Assembly: GCA_010030605.1 (NCBI GenBank)
Contig: RHCK01000090.1
Coordinates: 1-6,817 of the forward strand
Direction: 5' to 3'
DNA length: 6,817 nt
From: Acidimicrobiia bacterium
GTDB taxonomy: Bacteria; Actinomycetota; Acidimicrobiia; Acidimicrobiales; Ilumatobacteraceae
The notes beneath the pieces were generated by a model, which had not been told where the DNA came from, ran no database searches, and was given only the letters and a program-made list of their open reading frames with translations. Within the stretch, counting starts at the first letter, position 1. Every line of letters starts with the position of its first letter. The translations under genes and the position numbers were made by a program. Of the stretch, positions 1 to 6,513 are shown piece after piece.

Positions 1-87
1 GATGTGGTCGACGCGAGTCGGCAACGAAGCTTCCCGGATGAGCACCAGCATCAGTTCGACAACGTCATTCCGGTGACCTGTCGATGA
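1..87 (+). CDS. Possible 3' end of an unidentified upstream gene
   Basis: Frame 1 is open from the window edge for 28 codons and closes with TGA at 85-87. About two thirds of its codons end in G or C, which fits coding use in this window. The peptide is hydrophilic and contains the segment FPDEHQHQFDNVIPV, which I cannot assign to a family. If real, the gene would end 19 nt before the metX start and could share its transcript. The opposite strand also has a short open stretch running off the left edge, so even the coding strand is uncertain. Confidence 0.3.
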   Translation, partial: DVVDASRQRSFPDEHQHQFDNVIPVTCR

Positions 88-92
88 CGACG

Positions 93-99
93 AGAGGAG
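93..99 (+). promoter_or_regulatory. Shine-Dalgarno sequence of metX
   Basis: AGAGGAG lies 7 nt before the ATG at 107. It is one of the clearest ribosome binding sites in the window and fixes the metX start. The first residues after this ATG lead straight into the metX N-terminal region, which agrees with the choice. Confidence 0.75.
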
Positions 100-106
100 C
101 TCAGCC

Positions 107-775
107 ATGGCGACGAAACCGCTACCCGCATCCGGGGCGTGGCGCATGGGCGACCCCGCTGGTCATCGTCGATTCTTCACCCTGCCCGCCGATCGCAAAC
201 TGGCCATCGATGTGGGCGTCGTCATGGAGGGGGTGACGACCGCCTACGAGACGTGGGGCAGCCTGAACTCCGACGCATCCAACGCCATCCTGTTGTGTCA
301 CGCCTGGACCGGGGACAGTCATGTCGCGGGACGCGCCGGCGAGGGCCATCCGACTCCGGGTTGGTGGGAGGGCGCCGTCGGACCGGGTCTCGCCATCGAC
401 ACGAACCAGTTCTTTGTCGTGTGCGCGAACGTGTTGGGTGGTTGTCAGGGATCGACGGGTCCGGCCTCGCCTCATCCGGTGGACGGCAAGCCCTATGGTT
501 CGCGCTTTCCGGTGATCACCATTCGCGACATGGTTCGCACGCAAGCCCGCCTCGCCGATCATCTCGGGGTTCGGAAGTGGCGAGCGGTCGTGGGCGGTTC
601 GATGGGCGGAATGCAGGTTTTGGAATGGGCCGTCACGTTCCCCGAACGGGTCGGGGCGATCATGCCCATCGCCACCTGCGCGCAGGCGTCGGCACAGCAG
701 ATCGCCTGGGGCTCCATCGGACGACGGGGCATCACGAACGATCCTCGCGCATGGTGCCCCGCGACGACAAGGTGA
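107..775 (+). CDS. metX: Homoserine O-acyltransferase, C-terminally truncated
   Basis: MetX transfers an acyl group (usually acetyl, in some homologues succinyl) from acyl-CoA to the hydroxyl of homoserine in methionine synthesis. It is a cytoplasmic alpha/beta-hydrolase-fold enzyme. Seen here: TAYETWG (45-51), HAWTGDSHV (65-73), NVLGGCQGSTGP (108-119), and the nucleophile elbow GGSMGG (163-168) with Ser165. Family members are usually about 370-380 residues; this one has 222. Resemblance continues through GRRGITNDPR (205-214), where the family normally goes on with a W-R-G-G-D-Y-like segment. Instead there are eight unrelated residues and a stop. The catalytic Asp and His, which lie in the missing C-terminal part, are absent, so this product cannot be an active MetX. 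The break coincides with the broken end of the opposing gene at 732-1526. The choice of acetyl or succinyl donor cannot be read from this fragment. Confidence 0.9.
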   Translation: MATKPLPASGAWRMGDPAGHRRFFTLPADRKLAIDVGVVMEGVTTAYETWGSLNSDASNAILLCHAWTGDSHVAGRAGEGHPTPGWWEGAVGPGLAIDTNQFFVVCANVLGGCQGSTGPASPHPVDGKPYGSRFPVITIRDMVRTQARLADHLGVRKWRAVVGGSMGGMQVLEWAVTFPERVGAIMPIATCAQASAQQIAWGSIGRRGITNDPRAWCPATTR

Positions 776-1526
776 CGGCCGCGTCCTGCATCGCTCGGGC
801 CACGGTCAACAACAGCGACAGCGGAGACACGATCAACCGAAACCCCCGCTCGGCCAGCTCGGTCGGCGTCAACAAGGGCGTGCGTCCTTTCTCGACCATG
901 TTCGCGACCAGCACCACATCGGGCAGGGCATCGGCGATGGCATCCAGTTCGGCGACGCTTTCGGGAGCCTCGACGAACACCGCGTCCACCCCCAGATCGC
1001 GCGCCATGCGACCTCGTTCGATGGCCTCGGACAATCCGATGGCGGCTCGGGCATCGGTGCGGGCAGTGACGTGAAGGTGCTCGCGGTGGGTACACGCGGC
1101 GCGAAGCTTGGCCAACCACTCCTTCGTCTCCACGACGGACTTGCCGGCCATGTGTCCGCATCGCTTCGGCCACACCTGATCCTCGATGAACATGCCCGCC
1201 GCTCCGGCGTCCTCCCACAACTCGACGGTGCGCATCACGTTCATCGCGTTGCCGTATCCGGTGTCGGCATCGACGACCGCGTTCAGGCCCGGTGCCGCGG
1301 CGCACACGCGCCGCGCCACGTCGGCCATCTCGATCTGTCCGAGATGACCCACATCGGGTTTGCCGAGCAACGTGCCCGACACGGCGAAGCCGCTCACGAA
1401 CGCGGTCGAGAATCCCCCCGCAGCGACGATCCGAGCGGACAACGCGTCCCAGACTCCGGGCATGAGCACCGACTCACCGGTGGCCAATCGGCGCCGAAGG
1501 TCGCGGGAGCGGTCGACCGCACTCAT
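732..1526 (-). CDS. Isocitrate lyase/PEP mutase family C-C lyase, probably C-terminally truncated
   Basis: A 264-residue member of the isocitrate lyase/phosphoenolpyruvate mutase superfamily (TIM-barrel, Mg-dependent). Visible motifs: MPGVWDALSARI (22-33), the metal-binding DADTGYGN (86-93), IEDQ (114-117), KRCGH (121-125) with the lyase cysteine Cys123, and ARTDA (155-159). The Cys in KRCGH points to a C-C lyase of 2-hydroxy-dicarboxylates (2-methylisocitrate, 2,3-dimethylmalate or similar) rather than a PEP mutase. The exact substrate cannot be told. The ATG at 1524-1526 overlaps the stop of the upstream ligase as ATGA, so translation is probably coupled; the open frame continues upstream to 1721, but that part is ligase sequence in another frame. 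After MQDAA (246-250) and GTMR (257-260) only four residues follow. Relatives, as I remember them, usually continue 20-40 residues into a C-terminal helix with a conserved aromatic/Arg end. The end falls at the same point where metX breaks off. Confidence 0.85.
   Translation of the reverse strand: MSAVDRSRDLRRRLATGESVLMPGVWDALSARIVAAGGFSTAFVSGFAVSGTLLGKPDVGHLGQIEMADVARRVCAAAPGLNAVVDADTGYGNAMNVMRTVELWEDAGAAGMFIEDQVWPKRCGHMAGKSVVETKEWLAKLRAACTHREHLHVTARTDARAAIGLSEAIERGRMARDLGVDAVFVEAPESVAELDAIADALPDVVLVANMVEKGRTPLLTPTELAERGFRLIVSPLSLLLTVARAMQDAAVTLSSRGTMREDRS
738..752. other. Junction where two convergent genes are both broken
   Basis: On the plus strand metX resemblance ends with codons for DPR at 740-748. 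On the minus strand the lyase-family gene keeps plausible sequence (GTMR) down to 747 and then reads only E-D-R-S-stop. The shared stretch GATCCTCGC (740-748) can be read as part of either gene and may be the microhomology at which the two sequences were joined. Each gene lacks its C-terminal portion, and neither missing part is found elsewhere in the window. Confidence 0.65.
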
Positions 1527-3154
1527 TGCGAACGGCCCAATCGATCGAGGGCGTACGCCTTCAAGCGTTTGTAGTCGACCTTTCCGTTCGGTGCGCGTCC
1601 AATGGTGTCGATGAGAACCAGGTGACGCGGGGCCTTGTAGGCGGCGAGGTGGGCCTTGACGTGTTCGTTCAACGTGGGCAGATCCGGAACCTCGCCCGGT
1701 TCGCCTTCGACGACGGCACAAATGGTCTCACCGAAACGGTCGTCGGGAATTCCGACGGCCACGGCGTCACGCACCGAATGGTGCTTCTTCAACGCCTCTT
1801 CCACTTCTTCGGGGAACACCTTCTCGCCACCGGTGTTGATGCACACCGAGCCGCGCCCCAGCAAGATGAGGCTGCCGTCGGCGGCGATTTCGGCCCAGTC
1901 ACCGGGAACGCTCCACCGCTGCCCCTCGAAGGTACGAAACGTCTGGGCCGTCTTGGCTTCGTCGCGGTAGTAGCCCAATGGAATGAAGCCTCCGACGGCC
2001 ACCAGCCCCCGCTCACCGCTTCCCGGAGACACTCGACGTCCGTCCTCGGTGAACACCGCACATGTCGGACCGAGCGCGAACGTGGCGGTTTTGGTGGCCG
2101 CCTCACCGGCTCGACTGATCGAACCCCCCATGCCGACCGCCTCCGACGAGCCGAACGAGTCGAACAACATCACGTGGGGCAGATGTTCGAGCAAGCCGTT
2201 CTTGTTCTCCTGGCTCCACATCACGCCCGACGACGTGATCATGATCAGGCTCGACAGATCGAAACGATTCGGGTTGCCATTCAGGTGTTCGAGAATCGGT
2301 CCGGCGAACGCCTGACCCACGATCACCAGTGTCTGCACCCGATGTTGCTCGATGCTGCCCAGCAGTTCCGACACGTCGAACGAACGCGAGGGAAGAGTGA
2401 CGGCGGCACCACCGAGGTTGAGGGCGATGAGACTGGTGAATTGTCCCGTTCCGTGCATCAACGGACATGCCGACAGCACCACCAGCCCGCGTGCCGACGG
2501 ATCGATGCGTTCGACCAACTCCTCCACCGAATTTCCCGGCGGTATTCCCAACGCCACATTTCCACCGGCGCCAACCACGTTGAACAAGTCGTCCTGGCGC
2601 CACATCACGCCCTTGGGCATGCCGGTGGTCCCACCGGTGTACAAGAGCAAGAGGTCGTCTCCGCTACGACCCCACGGTCCTTCCACGCGATGGGCGGAAT
2701 CCCGCAACACCACGGATGCGTAGTCGTGGGCCCATGCCGGCACCGAGTCACCGGGATCGACCACGCAATACCACCGCTTCACGTTCGGCAGATTTCCGCG
2801 AACCTGGTCGACCAAACTCGTGAACGCCGAATGAAACACCACCGCTTCGGCCTGAGCGTTGTCGAACAGGTACGTCACTTCGTCGGGTCCGTAGCGGTAG
2901 TTGGTGTTCACCGGAACGAAGGCGCCCTTGAAGGCCGCGACGTAGGTCTCGAGATACTCGGGGCAGTTGTAGAGATACGCGGCAACCTTGCTTTGTCGCG
3001 ACAGACCCGCGTCCAACATGTCGGATGCCAATGCACTGGCCCGACGATTGAACTCGCCCCATGTGACGATGCGATCACCTTGGATCTGGCACGGATGATC
3101 GGGAATCTTGGCCGCGATCGCCTCGTACAGATCAGCGAACTTCCAGTTACTCAT
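1523..3154 (-). CDS. Acyl-CoA ligase (AMP-forming), FadD19/FadD17-like
   Basis: This 543-residue enzyme activates a carboxylic acid with ATP to an acyl-adenylate and then to acyl-CoA. The motifs of the adenylate-forming (ANL) superfamily are complete: phosphate-binding loop LYTGGTTGMPKG (171-182), DSFGSSEA (332-339), VPGDW (416-420), hinge and CoA-binding region LGRGSVCINTGGEK (432-445), and PNGKVDYK (522-529) with the adenylation lysine Lys525. The length is normal. The sequence GVMWRQDDLF after the P-loop and RGSVCINTGGEKVFPEEVEE recall, from memory, mycobacterial FadD19/FadD17-type ligases of sterol side chains, but the acid used here is unknown. The ATG at 3152-3154 is preceded by GGGGGAG at 3158-3164, only 3 nt away, a short spacing. 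It lies 39 nt downstream of the acyl-CoA dehydrogenase and overlaps the next gene by 4 nt, so the three form one probable operon. No truncation or missing residue is seen. Confidence 0.95.
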   Translation of the reverse strand: MSNWKFADLYEAIAAKIPDHPCQIQGDRIVTWGEFNRRASALASDMLDAGLSRQSKVAAYLYNCPEYLETYVAAFKGAFVPVNTNYRYGPDEVTYLFDNAQAEAVVFHSAFTSLVDQVRGNLPNVKRWYCVVDPGDSVPAWAHDYASVVLRDSAHRVEGPWGRSGDDLLLLYTGGTTGMPKGVMWRQDDLFNVVGAGGNVALGIPPGNSVEELVERIDPSARGLVVLSACPLMHGTGQFTSLIALNLGGAAVTLPSRSFDVSELLGSIEQHRVQTLVIVGQAFAGPILEHLNGNPNRFDLSSLIMITSSGVMWSQENKNGLLEHLPHVMLFDSFGSSEAVGMGGSISRAGEAATKTATFALGPTCAVFTEDGRRVSPGSGERGLVAVGGFIPLGYYRDEAKTAQTFRTFEGQRWSVPGDWAEIAADGSLILLGRGSVCINTGGEKVFPEEVEEALKKHHSVRDAVAVGIPDDRFGETICAVVEGEPGEVPDLPTLNEHVKAHLAAYKAPRHLVLIDTIGRAPNGKVDYKRLKAYALDRLGRSQ

Positions 3155-3193
3155 GAGCTCCCCCGACGCGATGAGAACCCCAACCGTAGTCGG

Positions 3194-4291
3194 CTATCGA
3201 GGGAGGCCGAGGACCCGCTCACCGAGGATGTTGCGCATCACGTTCGACGTTCCGCCCATGATCGTGTAACCGGGCGCGTACGACAGACCCTGCGTCACCT
3301 GATCCCACAACATCGCCTCGGGTCCCAGGGTCGACGCCACGAATTGAGCGACATCCCATTCGTGCTCGGTGCAGAACGCCTTGGTGGCCGCCGAGAAACC
3401 CGCCGGCGCCTGTCGCAGAACCTCGCGGATGACGAGGATGCGACCGATCCGATACTTCATCTCCAGTCCGGCGATTCGCTGACGCACCACCGGGTCGGAT
3501 GTGTCGGCCTTTTGGCGGGCGATCTCGTACAAGGCTTGGTTGGACACCAATCGGTCGATGCCACCACGCTCGTGCTCGAGTTGACTCATCGTCTGCTTGA
3601 ACGCGTTGCCCTCGACGCCGACCAAGTTCTCGATGGGCACCTTCACGTCGGTGAAGAACACCTCGCAAAAGTGGCGGTTGGTCGTCATGTCCTTGATCGG
3701 ACGAACTTCGATGCCCGGGGTGTCCATGGGAACGATGATCTCGCTGATTCCGGCGTGCGGAGGACCCTCGTTGTTCGTGCGACAAATCAGGTAGCAGTAA
3801 TCGGCGACGGCACCGAAACTGGTCCAGATCTTCTGGCCGTTGATCAACCAGTGATCCCCGCGGCGCTCCGCTTGCGTCTTCAGCGACGCCAAGTCCGAAC
3901 CCGAGTTCGGCTCGGACATACCGATGCACCACGTCGATGCTCCACTCAGGATGCGGGGCAGGAACTCGGCCTGCTGATCCGGACGTCCGTACGTCATGAG
4001 GGTCGGACCCATCTGGCGGTCGGCGAACCACATCGATCCGATCGGTGCGCCGGCTTTGATGAGTTCCTCACCGATGATGAGACGATCGATCGCCGGACGA
4101 CCGGCACCACCGAACTCGACCGGCCAGGTCAGCCCGATCCAACCTCGCGCGCCCAACTCCAGGGCGAACTCCTTGGACCAACCATTGATCCATGAATCGT
4201 TCGCTCGCCCATACGTGGCAACAGCCTTCTCGGCCACGGCACGCGCCTCGGCGCGAAGACTTTGCTGCTCCTCGGTCCACGAGAACTCCAT
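3194..4291 (-). CDS. Acyl-CoA dehydrogenase (FadE family)
   Basis: A 365-residue FAD enzyme that introduces an alpha-beta double bond into an acyl-CoA and passes electrons to electron-transfer flavoprotein. Helical N-terminal domain about 1-118, with WIGLTWPVEFGGAG at 51-64. The flavin/substrate signature GMSEPNSGSDLAS is at 124-136, and WTSFGAVADY (156-165) belongs to the beta domain. The helical C-terminal domain ends in GGTSNVMRN (346-354) and ERVLGLPR. The Glu that medium- and short-chain enzymes carry just before the final GT motif is replaced here by Gly (MGGTS). Glu241 in SQLEHER aligns by eye with the catalytic Glu of isovaleryl-CoA dehydrogenase (SGLDLER), so the protein is probably active. 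The ATG at 4289-4291 is chosen because AAGGA sits 6 nt upstream and MEFSWTEEQQ is a typical family start; the open frame to 4630 is an extension into the neighbouring region. It is the first gene of a minus-strand unit with the ligase and lyase genes. Confidence 0.95.
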   Translation of the reverse strand: MEFSWTEEQQSLRAEARAVAEKAVATYGRANDSWINGWSKEFALELGARGWIGLTWPVEFGGAGRPAIDRLIIGEELIKAGAPIGSMWFADRQMGPTLMTYGRPDQQAEFLPRILSGASTWCIGMSEPNSGSDLASLKTQAERRGDHWLINGQKIWTSFGAVADYCYLICRTNNEGPPHAGISEIIVPMDTPGIEVRPIKDMTTNRHFCEVFFTDVKVPIENLVGVEGNAFKQTMSQLEHERGGIDRLVSNQALYEIARQKADTSDPVVRQRIAGLEMKYRIGRILVIREVLRQAPAGFSAATKAFCTEHEWDVAQFVASTLGPEAMLWDQVTQGLSYAPGYTIMGGTSNVMRNILGERVLGLPR

Positions 4292-4421
4292 GAACAATCC
4301 TTGCTGGTCGTTGCGCCATCGAGACGAAATGACATTTTGCCCCATCGGGGGCCGAACCACGTGATCGACCGCCTCGATGCCTGGTTCGGGAACGAACGTC
4401 ACACCGTCGGAACGTGGCACA
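4292..4421. promoter_or_regulatory. Divergent intergenic region with small inverted repeats
   Basis: About 130 bp separate the divergent dehydrogenase and dioxygenase genes, so both promoters should lie here. Three small symmetric elements are visible: GCCCC-ATCG-GGGGC (4339-4352, a perfect 5-bp stem), CACGTG (4358-4363), and GTTC-GG-GAAC (4384-4393). Any could be part of an operator, but all are short enough to arise by chance in GC-rich DNA. CACAAT at 4418-4423 is a possible -10 element for the plus strand; no convincing -35 box is seen. No promoter is assigned with certainty on either strand. Confidence 0.3.
4298..4302 (-). promoter_or_regulatory. Shine-Dalgarno sequence of the acyl-CoA dehydrogenase
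   Basis: On the minus strand AAGGA stands 6 nt before the ATG at 4291. It decides the start against upstream in-frame ATG codons, which have no such site and would add a non-homologous leader of up to 113 residues. Confidence 0.65.
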
Positions 4422-5267
4422 ATGTCTCTCGTGGGGGATGTCGTCATCGAGCCGAACTTCGATGATCGCATGGACCTTTCCCCCGCCACTCGGGAGCAGT
4501 TTCGTCGCACGGGCCATTGCGTCGTTCGCGGCTTGGCCACCTCGGCCGAGATCGCAACCGTCAAGCCCTCCATCGATGCGGGCACCGAGGCTCGCCGATG
4601 GGATCGACGGCCACTCGAGGAGCGCGACACCTATGGACGGGCGTTCGTGCAGGCAGGTGGAATCCTCGCGCACGATGAACTCACGAGGCGTTTCGTTCTC
4701 GGCCGACGGTTCGCCCGCATCGCCGCCGAGTTGCTCGATGTGGACGGTGTTCGGCTGTACCACGATCAGTCTCTTTATAAGGAGCCCGGTGGTGGCTTCA
4801 CCCCATGGCATCAGGATCAGGTGTATTGGCCGCTCGACACCGACCGCACCATCACCATGTGGATGCCCCTCGTCGACATTCCCCGTGAGATCGGTGGCAT
4901 GGTTTTTGCCGATGGCACGCATCGCATGGGCAACCTCGGCGACGAAGTGATCGGCGATGCGTCCCAGCGGTTCTTCGACGATCTCGTGCGCGAACGGGAT
5001 TGGAATCTCTCCAGCCATGGTCCGTTCGTGGCCGGCGACGCCACCTTCCACACCGGCTGGACGCTTCATTCGGCACCGGCCAACAACTCCGACACCATGC
5101 GCTCGGTCATGACCGTGATCTATTTCGCCGACGGGGCTCGAATCACCCCGTCCGATCATCCGGCTCGCGAACTCGATCGCATGCTGTGGCTCGGTGGGGC
5201 GCCCGTCGGGAGTGTGGCCGATTCGGATCACAATCCCCTGGTGTGGCATCGCTCCTTCGACGAATGA
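4422..5267 (+). CDS. PhyH-family Fe(II)/2-oxoglutarate dioxygenase
   Basis: A 281-residue member of the phytanoyl-CoA dioxygenase (PhyH) family, which uses O2, Fe(II) and 2-oxoglutarate to hydroxylate an unactivated carbon. The iron facial triad is complete: H130-Q-D132 in TPWHQDQVYW, and distal H216 in TLHSAP. Arg227 follows H216 with ten residues between, the usual position for the Arg that binds the 2-oxoglutarate carboxylate. The N-terminal SPATREQFRRTGHCVVRGL is typical of the family. The start is uncertain: ATG 4422 is preferred, GTG 4431 could be a leaderless start, and ATG 4377 would add 15 residues rich in Ser, Thr and Gly with no ribosome binding site. No strong Shine-Dalgarno precedes any of them. 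The substrate is unknown: PhyH relatives hydroxylate acyl-CoAs, ectoine, and various small molecules. The radical SAM gene starts 10 nt after the stop, so the two are probably one transcript; the gene lies divergent to the acyl-CoA catabolic unit. Confidence 0.9.
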   Translation: MSLVGDVVIEPNFDDRMDLSPATREQFRRTGHCVVRGLATSAEIATVKPSIDAGTEARRWDRRPLEERDTYGRAFVQAGGILAHDELTRRFVLGRRFARIAAELLDVDGVRLYHDQSLYKEPGGGFTPWHQDQVYWPLDTDRTITMWMPLVDIPREIGGMVFADGTHRMGNLGDEVIGDASQRFFDDLVRERDWNLSSHGPFVAGDATFHTGWTLHSAPANNSDTMRSVMTVIYFADGARITPSDHPARELDRMLWLGGAPVGSVADSDHNPLVWHRSFDE

Positions 5268-5277
5268 CGCGCGACCA

Positions 5278-6513
5278 ATGAACGAATCCGACCGGCGCCC
5301 GTTCCACCTGTTGGCCAAGCCGACCGGTGCGGTCTGCAATCTCGACTGCACCTACTGCTTCTTCTTGTCCAAGGACGCGTTGTATCCGGGTGATCGGATG
5401 CGCATGGGCGCCGACACGTTGCGCGCGTATCTGACCCAGATGATCAGTGCCCAACCGGACGGTCCCGTGAACGTGGCGTGGCAAGGTGGCGAGCCGACGC
5501 TGATGGGTGTCGACTTCTATCGCCAGGCGTTCGACATCGTCGCCTCGGTCGCACGTCCGGGCCAAACGATCGAACACACGATTCAGACGAACGGCACCCT
5601 GCTCGACGAGGACTGGGTCCAACTCTTCGGGCGGCATCGCGTTCTCGTCGGACTCAGCATCGACGGACGCCCCGAGGACCACGACCGCTATCGAGTCTGG
5701 AAAGACGGACGAGGAAGTTATGACGATGTCCGCCGTGCCTGGGATCTTCTCCGGTCCCACGACGTCGAATGCAACGTGTTGTGCAGTCTCAGTGCGGCCA
5801 ACGTCGATCATCCCCTCGAGACCTATCGCCATCTGCGCGACGATCTCGGTGCTCGACATATTCAATTCATCCCCATCGTCGAGCGGGCCACGGTGGCCAA
5901 CATCGAAGTCGCCGAGGGTGGTTGGGGCACCGGCCGCGGAAAACGGCGGATTCTTTACACCCAGGACGGGAACCTCGTCACCTCGCGATCGATCTCCGGA
6001 CGACAGTACGGCGAGTTTCTGTGCGCGGTGTTCGACGAATGGGTGTCACGCGACGTCGGAGACGTCTTCGTTCAACTTTTCGACGTGACGTTGGGTGCCC
6101 ACTTCGACCTGCACAGTCTCTGTGTGCACGCGCCAACGTGCGGCTCGGCTCTCGCGCTCGAGCACAACGGCGACCTCTACTCCTGCGATCACTTCGTCGA
6201 ACCGGATCACCTGCTCGGCAACATTCATGACACACCGATGGTCGACCTGGTGTCGTCACCGCAACAGGTCGCGTTCGGCCGCCACAAGTTGGAGTCACTC
6301 CCCCGGATGTGCCTCGAATGCGACGTGCGGTACGCCTGCCACGGAGGGTGCCCCAAGGATCGCTTCGCCATCACGCCCGACGGGGAACCCGGCTTGAACC
6401 ATCTCTGCGACGGCTACAAGAGATTCTTCGCGCACTCCGAGCCGAAGATGCGCATCATGGCCGACCTCGTTCGACGAGGACGTTTCGCCGACGAGATCAT
6501 GCTCCAGCGCTAG
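5278..6513 (+). CDS. Radical SAM/SPASM protein, anaerobic sulfatase-maturating enzyme type (anSME)
   Basis: A 411-residue radical SAM enzyme. Its closest recognised type oxidises a Cys or Ser of a sulfatase to formylglycine without O2. The SAM cluster motif is C20-x3-C24-x2-C27 in CNLDCTYCFFLSK, followed by WQGGEPTLMG (68-77), QTNGT (103-107) and GLSIDG (125-130). Eight cysteines of the SPASM domain for two auxiliary [4Fe-4S] clusters are present: C282, C288, C303, C345, C348, C354, C358, C377. Their spacing matches, from memory, the Clostridium perfringens enzyme almost residue for residue, and D304 directly after C303 corresponds to its proposed base Asp277. CHGGCPKDR (354-362) is a typical anSME C-terminal motif. 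The ATG at 5278 places the homologous start RPFHLLAKPTGA at residue 7; the frame is open back to 5194, but that overlaps the dioxygenase gene. No Shine-Dalgarno is visible, so translation may depend on coupling to the gene 10 nt upstream. No sulfatase is in the window, so the target protein is unknown. Confidence 0.93.
   Translation: MNESDRRPFHLLAKPTGAVCNLDCTYCFFLSKDALYPGDRMRMGADTLRAYLTQMISAQPDGPVNVAWQGGEPTLMGVDFYRQAFDIVASVARPGQTIEHTIQTNGTLLDEDWVQLFGRHRVLVGLSIDGRPEDHDRYRVWKDGRGSYDDVRRAWDLLRSHDVECNVLCSLSAANVDHPLETYRHLRDDLGARHIQFIPIVERATVANIEVAEGGWGTGRGKRRILYTQDGNLVTSRSISGRQYGEFLCAVFDEWVSRDVGDVFVQLFDVTLGAHFDLHSLCVHAPTCGSALALEHNGDLYSCDHFVEPDHLLGNIHDTPMVDLVSSPQQVAFGRHKLESLPRMCLECDVRYACHGGCPKDRFAITPDGEPGLNHLCDGYKRFFAHSEPKMRIMADLVRRGRFADEIMLQR

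Noticed and set aside
139..1074. A 311-codon plus-strand frame overlapping metX and the junction.
   Set aside because: Its sequence is rich in Arg, Ser and Gly without any motif, and it runs out of frame through the recognisable metX and antisense to the lyase gene.
3155..3193. A separate promoter or small gene between the dehydrogenase and ligase genes.
   Set aside because: Only 39 nt are available, containing the GGGGGAG ribosome binding site of the ligase and no recognisable -10/-35 pair.
1526..4195. A very long open frame on the plus strand (889 codons) opposite the ligase and dehydrogenase genes.
   Set aside because: It lies antisense to two clearly recognised genes, shows no domain motif, is rich in Arg and His, and crosses both gene boundaries and the intergenic gap. 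High GC and biased third positions commonly leave such antisense frames open.
4335..4352. A possible intrinsic terminator formed by the GCCCC/GGGGC hairpin next to TTTT.
   Set aside because: The four Ts precede the hairpin on the plus strand and become AAAA after it on the minus strand, so no U-tract follows the stem in either direction. It also sits between divergent starts, where no terminator is needed.
4068..5351. A 427-codon minus-strand frame across the divergent region and the PhyH gene.
   Set aside because: It is antisense to PhyH and overlaps the dehydrogenase start; its composition is that of a shadow frame and no family motif is visible.
5143..5865. A 240-codon minus-strand frame opposite the PhyH/anSME boundary.
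   Set aside because: The plus strand here codes for the PhyH C-terminus and the radical SAM core with intact motifs; the minus frame has no recognisable features.
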